NCBI GenBank assembly: GCA_023395755.1
Contig: JAEWYG010000003.1
Span: 1 to 17,740 of the forward strand
Origin: Actinomycetes bacterium
GTDB taxonomy: Bacteria > Actinomycetota > Coriobacteriia > Coriobacteriales > Eggerthellaceae
Reading direction: 5' to 3'
DNA: 17,740 bases
This document shows, piece by piece, positions 1 to 9,600 of this stretch (the first letter of the stretch is position 1; each line of letters starts with the position of its first letter). The translations under genes and the position numbers were made by a program. The notes under the pieces were generated by a model. The model searched no databases and was not told the DNA's origin. It saw only the letters and a list, made by a program, of their open reading frames with translations.

Positions 1-10
1 CTTTTAGAGG

Positions 11-48
11 TGCAAGGTTTTTGATCTGATACACCCAAAAACCTTGCA
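11..48. repeat. Perfect 13-bp inverted repeat (hairpin)
   Basis: TGCAAGGTTTTTG at 11-23 is the exact reverse complement of CAAAAACCTTGCA at 36-48, with a 12-nt loop. This could be a terminator for a gene that ends left of the window, although no clean T tract follows on either strand. It could also be the end of a small mobile element. It lies directly in front of a gene that seems to have lost its 5' part. Confidence 0.6.
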
Positions 49-81
49 TTCATTATAGCAAAAACTAGCATAAAATGCCAC

Positions 82-1530
82 TTGAACTGGGATTATGACT
101 TATGGAGCAGACCCTACGTAACCGCAAACACCCTTGTAGTTTTCAATAAAGCAGTAGATCCAAGTGATCTAACCAACTTAAAGCTAGCTCTTCCTCAAGA
201 GCTAGCTCAAGGTTCAGCATTCGCAAATGGAGCCGAAATTATCACATTCGATACAATGGAAAAATGCTTTGCTGCCGTCAATACAGGTCTTGCAGACTAC
301 ACGTACGGCAACACCTACACAACTCCTTACTATATTAATTTAGGTAGCTTTACCAATCTTAAATTTATTCCTGTTTCAATATCAACCAGCCAAACCTCTT
401 TCGGCTTAGTCTCCCCGATAGATCCCACCATACTTCTTATTTTTAATAAAACTATTCGCAGCATTCCCACTTCAACACTCAACTCTATGATCTATGAAGC
501 ATCGTTGCCTTCCCAAAACGATCAGTTTGAGCTCTTCATCAAAACCTATCTTGTTCAAATATTCATCGGCGGTATGGCTATCTTACTAGTAATTATCATA
601 CTGCTCGCTCTTCTTCTACGCACGCGAATGAAAGCAACAAAAGCAGCCCGCAAAGAAAACCAACGACATCGAGAAATTTATCGTATCTCTAACGAGCAGT
701 TTTTCGAATACGCGCCACAAACAGACACTCTCCTAATGTCAACACCATCCGAGCGGAACAAACATGAAAATATCCTTGAAAAAGAAAGTGATGAGAGCGC
801 TTACCGCACTTATGAGCAGGTAAGTACACGCACCGACACCCCTCTAAGCTCCGATTTATTATCAACCATCACGAATCCCCAAAAACCTATCGTCGATCTC
901 TGCCATATCGACAAGACCAACAAACAAGTATGGCTACGCATCACTTCGCGCATTATCACGGATGAAAATGGTAAGCCTATGACCATTATTGGAAAGATCA
1001 CCGATATCAACGAAGAGACGGTAGAAAAGATCAATCTTTCAAAACGTGCCGAGCAAGATGGCTTGACTGGCTTATTAAATCGCGCCACATTCCAAGAAAA
1101 GGTCACTCGACTCCTAGAGGACAAGATGTCAGGTGCGTTCATTGTTGTTGATATCGACTACCTTAAAGAAGTGAATGATACCTATGGACACTTTGCTGGA
1201 GATGAGGCACTGCGTAATGTCGCCCAACTGCTGTTAAGTGAGTTTCGTCCGAAAGACTTGCTTTGCAGGCTTGGTGGCGATGAATTTTCTGCCTTTATCG
1301 CAGGCCCTATCACCCAAGAAAATATAGCCATACGTTGTAGCCGCATGATAGAAAAAGGCGTAAATTTCTTCAAAGAAAACGCTATTCAGCATCAAACATC
1401 CTTCAGTATCGGTGTTGCGCTGCTTAGAGAAGGCTCTTACAACTACGATGAAGTATACCAACTTGCTGATGAAGCTCTTTACGAAGCGAAGCGGCGAGGT
1501 AGGAGCCAATACGTCGTAAAAGTTCACTAG
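82..1530 (+). CDS. Membrane sensor diguanylate cyclase (partial SBP domain - TM - PAS - GGDEF), probably 5'-truncated
   Basis: The product makes cyclic di-GMP from two GTP. Residues ~1-135 resemble the second half of a type-3 extracellular solute-binding domain. A membrane segment at ~158-180 follows, then a PAS-like fold at ~195-315 ending in a TDI motif, then a GGDEF domain (~325-480). The active-site motif GGDEF is at residues 398-402. The inhibitory I-site RPKD (389-392) sits exactly five residues before it, so catalysis and product feedback both look intact. The start is doubtful. Residue 1 is a TTG without a Shine-Dalgarno sequence, no signal peptide is present, and the frame stays open back to a TGA at 22-24. 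About half of the sensor domain plus the signal sequence is missing, so the gene is probably a truncated remnant or is fused to something upstream. It is more A+T rich than the pilus genes. The catalytic assignment is firm; whether the gene is functional is not. Confidence 0.8.
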   Translation: MNWDYDLWSRPYVTANTLVVFNKAVDPSDLTNLKLALPQELAQGSAFANGAEIITFDTMEKCFAAVNTGLADYTYGNTYTTPYYINLGSFTNLKFIPVSISTSQTSFGLVSPIDPTILLIFNKTIRSIPTSTLNSMIYEASLPSQNDQFELFIKTYLVQIFIGGMAILLVIIILLALLLRTRMKATKAARKENQRHREIYRISNEQFFEYAPQTDTLLMSTPSERNKHENILEKESDESAYRTYEQVSTRTDTPLSSDLLSTITNPQKPIVDLCHIDKTNKQVWLRITSRIITDENGKPMTIIGKITDINEETVEKINLSKRAEQDGLTGLLNRATFQEKVTRLLEDKMSGAFIVVDIDYLKEVNDTYGHFAGDEALRNVAQLLLSEFRPKDLLCRLGGDEFSAFIAGPITQENIAIRCSRMIEKGVNFFKENAIQHQTSFSIGVALLREGSYNYDEVYQLADEALYEAKRRGRSQYVVKVH

Positions 1531-1548
1531 GCTACCTGTAACGTAGCC
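1530..1548 (+). terminator. Weak hairpin at the stop codon of the GGDEF gene
   Basis: GGCTAC (1530-1535) pairs with GTAGCC (1543-1548) around a 7-nt loop, beginning at the last base of the stop codon. No T tract follows, so it is at best a weak or factor-assisted terminator or an mRNA end-protecting hairpin. Confidence 0.3.
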
Positions 1549-1651
1549 ACTACACTTTCGATGCCACAAAGAAACAGCTTTTTTGTACTCCCAACTTTTC
1601 GAGGCTTAACCTTATTAGTATCTATTAACCTCTTTTACCGCGTATTCGCGC

Positions 1652-1657
1652 TATAAT
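1652..1657 (+). promoter_or_regulatory. Candidate -10 box of the pilus operon promoter
   Basis: TATAAT is a perfect sigma-70-type -10 hexamer about 100 bp before the first pilus gene, in the only sizeable non-coding gap upstream of the operon. No good -35 hexamer is found 16-18 bp upstream (around 1629-1635), so transcription may need an activator. The remainder of 1531-1757 shows no gene. Confidence 0.4.
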
Positions 1658-1662
1658 TAAGC

Positions 1663-1680
1663 TATTTACTTGCGTAAATA
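1663..1680. promoter_or_regulatory. 18-bp palindrome over the predicted transcription start (possible operator or 5' hairpin)
   Basis: TATTTAC (1663-1669) and GTAAATA (1674-1680) form a perfect 7-bp inverted repeat around TTGC. It starts 6 bp after the candidate -10 box, where the transcript would begin. This is a typical place for a repressor operator; as RNA it would form a 5' stem-loop. A second, weaker stem (GAGGGC 1711-1716 with GCTCTC 1725-1730) lies closer to the start codon. Confidence 0.35.
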
Positions 1681-1757
1681 ATCGCAACTTCGGAACAACC
1701 AGACAAACAAGAGGGCATCGCGCGGCTCTCATTTAAAGCGTAACGCAAGGGTGCTGC

Positions 1758-3683
1758 ATGATGATGGCGGAAAGACATTTGAATAGGGACAATTTGAACC
1801 CATTGTTAGATGGGCGGCAAAACCGCTACTCTCTCTTTTGCCATCTTACCCCAATACAGACCGTACGCCATAACAGACCACAGAACAATAACCCTCGCCC
1901 CCGTCACAACGCAGGCTTCACCATGGCAGAACTGCTCACCGTCGTTGCCATTCTTGCCGTGCTCGCTGCAATCGCCGGTATTGCCGTGGCTAACTATCTA
2001 CGCGACATCACGCTCACCGAGTACGACAACGCAGCTAAGTCGATTTACATCGCCGCGCAGAACAACATCGCTGATCTGCAGGCGAGTGGCGAATGGACCG
2101 GCGACAATGGAACTTACGCAAGCCCCGACAACAAGACCAATGCTGCCCCACTGAACAATGAGGAAAACAAAAACTATACGTTCTATGCCGTCAACGCCGC
2201 TGCAGCTCGCACTAACGGCATTTTGCCACCCGGAACTATCGATGAGACCGTACGTAGTAACGATTACGTCATCGAATATTGCTATGAAACCGCTACAGTC
2301 TATGGAGTGTTCTACTCCAAGGAAAGCACCGGTGCCGTCTCTGCATACTACACCGAGGGAAAGAGCAGCGGTTCCGACGGGTTTCGCACCCTCGATAGCC
2401 GTCGAAACCACAATCCAGAAATCGGCTACTACGGCGGTGCCGATGCTGCCAACCTCTCATCCGTTATCCTAAAGTCCCCCGTTGTGTCAGCCGGACGCAG
2501 CTCGGCCTTCGCCATCGAAGATCCCAACCTGGCAGGCGTAAAAGACCCTGATGGCACCACCACACTTGCCCCCCGATCCACAACGACCATCATTACCCTT
2601 AGCAAAAGCGGACTGGACAATACGAACGCCGAATCACGCGTTATGCTCGCCTTATCTTCCGATGGCATCTCTTTGCAACCAACCGTCAGGCTCATCAACA
2701 ACAACCAGATAATCACCTTGCTCGATAGCAGCTTTTGCTCTTACGGAGACCCCACTACCAAAACCATCTACTCCATCAACCTGGTGTCCCTTCAGGGCAA
2801 TGCCCAACTTTCAAACTATCTCAGCACTTTTCAGGCAGGAGACGAGTTTTCCATTACCGCAAAATGCGTAACCGGTAAGGCCCTGTGCCGACCGGCCTAC
2901 GGATATGGCACGGGCATATGGACTACCGCCGACGACGCTGTATTCACTTCAAACGTCATCGCCGATTACGAGACGAGTGCTACCATTCCTCTCTACTACG
3001 ATCAAAAGGACAACGCCAACAAAACCGAACCCTTCTCGATAAACCTTGAAAACTACTACAACGCCGACACGTATTCAAACGAAACTCTCTATTACAAAAT
3101 TAGTGCGACTTCCGGCATTTCGTACAGCACAACGCTAACCGCCTACAAAATCGCGACCGGCAAGGTACAGTCAATCCAGCCGGATGCCAATGGCTACTAT
3201 CAATTTGACATGCCCAGCAATGGGGAAATTAATACGAGAAAGTTTACCTACCACACGCTTTCGGGCATTTCGGTAGATAATGCGAGCAGCTTCAATGGCG
3301 GATCGATCACCATCAACATCTATAAAAAGAAATCGGCGTCGCCTGCAACCTACACCTTAGCAAAAACGCTTACCATCAACGTGTCGGTGCTGAGCAACGA
3401 GCACCGACCCCACTATTATGTTGAAGATCACGCAAGCTATGCCGACGTCATCGTTACCGCAGGAAACACATCGACTGACTCTATCACCATTACTACCTCG
3501 GCGGCTGTCGTATCAGATCAAAGCAACGAGCTGGTAATCTACCGTTACTCCGATGGCCGCTATATCACCGCTTATCCGTTGCGCGCCGGCGCGAGCGCCA
3601 CCTTCAGGTTCCTAAAGACCAGCTCCGACCAAGCACTCACTACTGAGAGCTTTACCGTATACAACATCACCGCATCACAGTAA
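1758..3683 (+). CDS. Large type IV prepilin-like protein (641 aa) with long leader
   Basis: This is a probable pilus or pseudopilus subunit, inserted in the membrane and processed by prepilin peptidase. A class III signal is clear: G53 precedes F54-T-M-A-E58, with Glu at mature position 5, followed by a ~22-residue hydrophobic helix and a typical alpha-1 continuation. The next ~120 residues resemble the post-helix domain of large Gram-positive prepilins, including a TATVYGVFYS stretch. About 430 residues of beta-rich, Thr/Ser/Asn-rich sequence follow, probably several exposed domains. The 53-residue basic, Asn/Pro/Arg-rich leader is far longer than the usual 6-25. Three successive ATG codons (1758, 1761, 1764) are possible starts after a weak AAGGGTG. 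No in-frame ATG lies between them and the cleavage site. It is the first gene of the operon; the next gene follows after 16 nt. It may be a tip or adhesive subunit rather than the bulk pilin, which is encoded at 17178. Confidence 0.85.
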   Translation: MMMAERHLNRDNLNPLLDGRQNRYSLFCHLTPIQTVRHNRPQNNNPRPRHNAGFTMAELLTVVAILAVLAAIAGIAVANYLRDITLTEYDNAAKSIYIAAQNNIADLQASGEWTGDNGTYASPDNKTNAAPLNNEENKNYTFYAVNAAAARTNGILPPGTIDETVRSNDYVIEYCYETATVYGVFYSKESTGAVSAYYTEGKSSGSDGFRTLDSRRNHNPEIGYYGGADAANLSSVILKSPVVSAGRSSAFAIEDPNLAGVKDPDGTTTLAPRSTTTIITLSKSGLDNTNAESRVMLALSSDGISLQPTVRLINNNQIITLLDSSFCSYGDPTTKTIYSINLVSLQGNAQLSNYLSTFQAGDEFSITAKCVTGKALCRPAYGYGTGIWTTADDAVFTSNVIADYETSATIPLYYDQKDNANKTEPFSINLENYYNADTYSNETLYYKISATSGISYSTTLTAYKIATGKVQSIQPDANGYYQFDMPSNGEINTRKFTYHTLSGISVDNASSFNGGSITINIYKKKSASPATYTLAKTLTINVSVLSNEHRPHYYVEDHASYADVIVTAGNTSTDSITITTSAAVVSDQSNELVIYRYSDGRYITAYPLRAGASATFRFLKTSSDQALTTESFTVYNITASQ

Positions 3684-3699
3684 AGGAGGCGTCAGCGCA

Positions 3700-6600
3700 A
3701 TGAAAAACATCCGCATCCACGCGCACGACGCTCGCAGCGATCACCGCGGCGCTACCATAAAACTCATCGGCACCACCCAACAAAGGGTCGTTGCCCTTGT
3801 CTTCACGCTCATATTGGCCACACTCGCCGTATGCGCACCTACCCTTATCGCAATTGGTGAGGATGCTTGGGGTGCCCAGCCCATCGATATCTCGTCTGCT
3901 GAAGGGCTCTCGGCGTTATCCGATGCTATCAACCGAGGAGGCACTACCGAATATCCTCTTAATGGCACCTACCGTCTGACAAACGATATCGATCTTTCTT
4001 CCATTGAGAGCTGGATTCCCATCGGACACGCGCTCACCACCACCGACGAGGCCGCCGATCGCAGCTTCCGTGGCACCTTCGACGGCAATGGATATACCAT
4101 TTCAAACCTAACCATTACCAACCTTAATGCTGCCCAAGCGGGATTATTCGGTTGCACCAACGATGCAACCATCGTAAACCTCAACCTGTTCAACACCTCT
4201 ATCAAAGGAACTTCGCACACCTCCGGTGATTTATCCGTCGGACCGCTCGTTGGCCTTGGTATCAACACAAACATATCGCGCTGCAGCGTTACGCAGACGG
4301 TCATCCTCGATAAGAACACGCAACCGCGTACGTCGTCTGACTCCTATTCATTCGGAGGCATGGCGGGAAGCCTCGTCTCCCAAGGGAAAACGAATACAGC
4401 CATCGTCGACAATTGCAGCGTCGCCTTGCTTGATATGGTGATAAACACACCAACTGCAACGCCTACCAGCGCATCGCAGACCTCCGCATCAAGCGCTAAC
4501 CAGACACTGCAAAACACGTCAAACACCCCATCGTCGTCGCCAGCAGCGTCGGCCGAAGGCGCAGCAGCAAGCACTTCAACTACCGACGAATCGATCTCTG
4601 CGAGTGCAGTCTCATATGACACAACCGTTAAAGACTCCCCCAATGAGACCACGCCTTCTGCCGGCCTTCCCACAAATGACGAAGCCTCCAGCTCTTTAGC
4701 CAACACTACCGACACCTCGTCGTCATCACCTTCGACAAGTAGCACCGAGGAAACACCGCCAACACCTGCCTACGCTGGAGGATTTGTCGGCATGATACAG
4801 GCACGAGCAGAGGCGGTTCTCCCTTCGCTGACCCATTGCAGCTTTGAAGGTTCTCTCAAAGCAAACGGATTCGTGGGGCCTCTTGTGGCGGCGGCCTATA
4901 ATGATGTCACCCCGTCAACGACCACTTCCACGGCAAATACTTCAGGTATCGACGCCTCTAAAATAGCCGTGAATGCGGCGGGTGACCAACTGGAAGCCTG
5001 CTTCTATGCTGGCTCTTTCTCCACCACCTACCATTCTTTTCTTAATGGAGACTATACCGACGAGGCCCTTTGGGCGAACGGTATCTACCAAAAAGCAGAT
5101 CGCGTGACAACCTCCTCAGAAGCTAGCGCCTTGGCAACGCTACGCGACAACAAAAAGGGCTATGCCGGATGGCGCATCGCGCACCTTGATGACAACTCTT
5201 CCCTTCTCACGCTTGATTTCCGCCGCGTTCAGAGCGCGGACTACACAAAACTTGACGGCCAAGCCACCGTTACTGCCCATGTAACGGGCACTTTCGGCGC
5301 GAACGATCTTGAAGATTTCGCCTTCGAGTGGACCGTCGACGGAAAAGCCACCCATACATCAAACGCCTCGGGGTCATATCTACCGATTCCCCTTACCTCC
5401 AACGAGCAAACAGTTGTTGTTAATGCGAAAAATATACAAGAGAAAACGGCGGGTTTCGCCACCCTTATCGTCAATGCCGCCGAGGGATTGCAGCTGAATA
5501 CCACGAAAAACATCGATCCCAACGATCCTGCAACCATTACCAGCTTCAGCGCAACAACGATGCCCCCCAACAATGAGACGGGGTCGAGCGCACTTTCGGT
5601 TGACAAGGAAGGATTGGATACCGAGGAAAATACTGCAGTAGACACGGGATTCACCGACAGTACGTTTAACTATCTTTGGTATGGAGTCGATGGAGATTCC
5701 ACCACGCAGCTAAACGGTGCAAGTGCCTCGACTTCAACACTTGAAAAGACAGATTTTGGTGATTATCGTGACTTCAAGGTAGTTGCCACCAGTCGATATG
5801 CTTCGGATGTCTCAATTGAGGCGTATGCAACCAATGCCGGAAAGACCATCTTCCTCGACAGCTCTCGAGGAAACGACGGGTACGACGGCCTTTCCTCCAC
5901 AAGTGCCGTCAGAACACTTGCCAAAGCATACGAAAAGCTTGATTCCGCTGCCGACGGCGGCAGTGTCGATAACAACACTATCGTGGTTATGTATTACAGC
6001 AATGCCGTCGATGGCAACACGGCAACCACGGGCACATTCACCAAGCCTGCTACCCTTACTTCAAAATATCAAAACACCGACTACCGCAGTACAAGATCGT
6101 CAAAACTCATTTGCAACAACAACAATTCCAACATCAACGGCATAAAACTGTTTGCCGATACTGCCTTCAAAGACGTTATCTTCAGACACTCGTCCAACAG
6201 TCTCGGTTATATCTACTGTCAGGGTAATTCACTTACTATGGACACGGGCATTACGATGGAGAACTTCAAAACCCAAAACGACACCATCGGTCTGATTAGC
6301 GGCACTCGTGTTTGTGACTTCAACATTGTTGGAGGATTCTTAGATTACGATCAAACGCCGGGTACCGGCTACAATGGCGAAGAGTGCACCGTCGTCATTA
6401 AAAGCGGATCTTACTCGCGCATCATCGGAGGCGGTCGCAATAGCAAACTCAACACCACCTCCCACAACCAATTCGGAAGCGAAGAAAAGCCTTTTAAGGT
6501 AAACATCACAATTGACATTGCCGATTCCCTATCGAGTGGCAGCGGAACAAACTGCGACGTTGGCCTTGTTTGCGGCGGTCAGACCGATGGCACGATCTAC

Positions 6601-9600
6601 GCGCAGTCTTCGCTCACCGTCAAAAACGGCATCGTTCCCCTCGTGCTCGGCTCAAGCATTGGCTACCCACGAGACTGCAAGGACGGATACCCCAACAACG
6701 ACTTCGTAGGTACAACACAAGTGACGATCAACGGTGGGCAAGTCGCCCAGCTGTATGGTGGCTGCCTCGGGCGTTACACCGGCAGCCAAAACCTAGCCGT
6801 TGATTCACGTTTCAAAGCATTCGGCGATAGCGCAAATCCGGACATAGCAATAGCCATCACCGGCGGCACACTTGGTGCCATCAACGGCATCAATACAAGC
6901 CTCACCGGCATCTTCGCAGCCGGAGCAGGTGGTATCACCGGAGAGCTCGCAAACGATGGAAGCGTCTCCAACCACGTCGATATTCGAGTGGGTGTTTCAG
7001 GTGGCACTATTAATGGCAGTCTCTTCGGTGGCGGCTACGGCGAGTCGCCAGGTGTAAGCACAAGCAATGCCCGATACGCATGTACGCAAGCAGGTAACCT
7101 TTACGGCGATACCACGCTCGACATTGTCGGCGGAACCATCAACGCCGACATTTATGGCGGCGGCGCAGGAACAACAACTTATCTTGCCAACAACTCGAAC
7201 ACAAGTGCGCTTGCACAAGTTGTTGGCAACGTCTCCACAAACATATCTAATTCCCGTATAAACGGAAGCATCTACGGTGGCGGTAGAGGTGTATCTAACA
7301 CCAACGCGACCGCCACCGACGACATGGCCCAGATAACCGGCAACGTCAGCCTTTCGATTGAAAACAGTACGATTAACGGATCGGTTTTTGGTGGAAGCGC
7401 CCTCGGAACCATTACGGGCAACACGGTCACCACCATTACTAGCGTAGCTTCGAACACCATCTCAGGAAGCGTATACGGTGGAGGACAGGGACAGATGCTC
7501 GCGGGAACGTATGCCACCGTCGAGCGCCAAAGACCAATTGGACACGTGGCAGGCACCTCCACACTCACCCTGACAGGGTACGATATTAAGGGAAGTGTGT
7601 ATGGCGGGGGGCAAGTAGGCATCGTCGGAGGAAACACGACAAGCACACTCGTAAATTGCATCGTCGAAGGAAGCGTGTATGGCGGAGGGCAGGGCGCTAT
7701 TGCATCCAACACAACTTCCAGCGATTTTCAAAATCTGCTCGGACTCGTATCGGGGTCGGCTACCACAACCTTAAAAAACGTCGCAATTTCTTCCTCAGTT
7801 TTTGGGGGCGGCGCACTCGGAGCCGTACTCGGAAACAATGGCACAACCGTTATCATAAGCGGCGGGTCAATAGGGGGGTCGGCTTACGCTGCTGGTGAAG
7901 GAAAATATATTGAAAATAACTCAAACATCGAGCTGCAAAAGCTCATCGGCTGGGTTCAAGGAAATACAACTATAACGCTCAAAGAAAATGCGACCGTATC
8001 GGGTGACGTCTTCGGAGGCGGCAACCTTGGCACTACCGGAGACGGTACACTTACTAGCGATTCCATCCCCTACTCAATTACGAAGGCCGCAAACATTGCT
8101 GTCACCATTGAAAAGGCAACAATAAACGGCTCTGTTTTCGGCGGAGGTGCTGGTCTTGCCACTGCATCGGGACAACTTCCACGCGTCCTCGGTGCTTGCT
8201 TCGGAACGTCGACGGTCAAAGTACATGAGGCCACTATTGGAGCTGATGTCTTTGGCGGAGGCGACCAGAGCTACTCCTATGCGCCGCTTAACCAGTCCGG
8301 ACAACCGCAACAAGCCACCAAAGTTATCATCAATGGCGGAAACTCCATCTACGTCAACGCGCTCGATGGCTCCGTCGCTTTTGCGGCAGGGTTGGGCGTT
8401 GAAGCTATCGACGTTGTTAGTTCCTCTGCTGATGCAAATACACCACGAACCATCAACCTAGGAGGATCGGTTTTCGGAGGAGGTAATATCGCTGATGCTT
8501 ACACGGTCAGTGCCAATAACATTACGGTATTCGGAAACACCGCCCTCTATGTCAAGGGACAGAACACCAACTTTACCAGCGCTGTCAAAGGAGGCGTCTA
8601 TGGAGACGGCAACCTTTCTCGCGCAAGCGGAAAACGCTTCGTTACCCTCATAGACCTCCGTAACACATCGGCCAACAACGATATTAGCCGCAAAAGCTTC
8701 TTCTCGCTTCAACGCGCCGACCGCGTCATCGTCAACAACTGCAACATTTTCCTCAAGGGAGCTAAAGACCTCGTCAACGAAAGCGACACTACTCGTTATT
8801 CCCTTAACCGCATTGGCAACCTGATGGTTTATAGCAATTCCACCCTCCAGTTTGATACCGTGGTCAACGGCCTTGGAAACCTTTGGTCGGACGTTCTTCC
8901 AGATCGCACCTTTACTAAACCGTCTACTAACCTGCCTCTCACTACTTACGGCGACAACCTAACAGATAGCGAGAAAACGTCGTATCGCAACTTTGCTCAA
9001 ACGGGAGCGGGCACTTGGCAAGATGCTGACGGAGCAGCACACTCAACCACCAACACCATCATTTTGAACAGTGGACGTTGGTTGGACGTTAAACAATCGG
9101 CAGACATTGCCGATGCCAGTTATGGTACGGTTGCTGGCTTGTTCTCACTAGTTAGCAATACAGCTGCTGAAGGCGGTGCTTTCGTATTCGCCAAGCATAC
9201 GCCAGCAGACAGCACTGGCACCTTCGTTTCTCTCAACAAGGAAACGACAAATCCCCTTACTTATCTGAATCTTTACACCCAGGCAGTGTCTGATATAGAT
9301 GGCAAGGACTGCCGCATATGGTTCATCGAAGGTAATAGGTATGAATACACACGCGACCTCAAAACGTATACCACTGGTGTCGATACCCAGATAATGGTTT
9401 ACCTTCCTGTCGATTTCACCGAGACAGCCACCGCCCTCTCGGTTGATGGCCCCATCGTTGTGTCCGATTCACTCAAAGACATGAGAACAGCTTCAGGTAA
9501 CAGCGGTGCTTACACCGTCAGTCTGACGCTTGGCGATACGACGCACGGGGTATCGAATAGCCTGCCTCTCTACAAAGGTACCAACACCACCTGGTCATAT

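Noticed and set aside
1664..1757. c-di-GMP (GEMM-type) riboswitch in the operon leader
   Set aside because: ACGCAAGGG near 1743 superficially recalls the motif, but the paired GGCAAACC strand and the tetraloop-receptor arrangement are missing. A covariance-model search (Infernal, RF01051 and RF01786) would settle it.
7272..7731. Minus-strand frames of 89-146 residues across the glycine-repeat region
   Set aside because: They are antisense shadows of the repetitive GGG and Thr codons of the giant gene. They have no ribosome-binding sites and read as Pro-rich complement of glycine codons.
6418..8620. CRISPR array or DNA-level tandem repeat
   Set aside because: The repetition is at protein level with divergent codons and variable spacing; there are no identical direct repeats with unique spacers.
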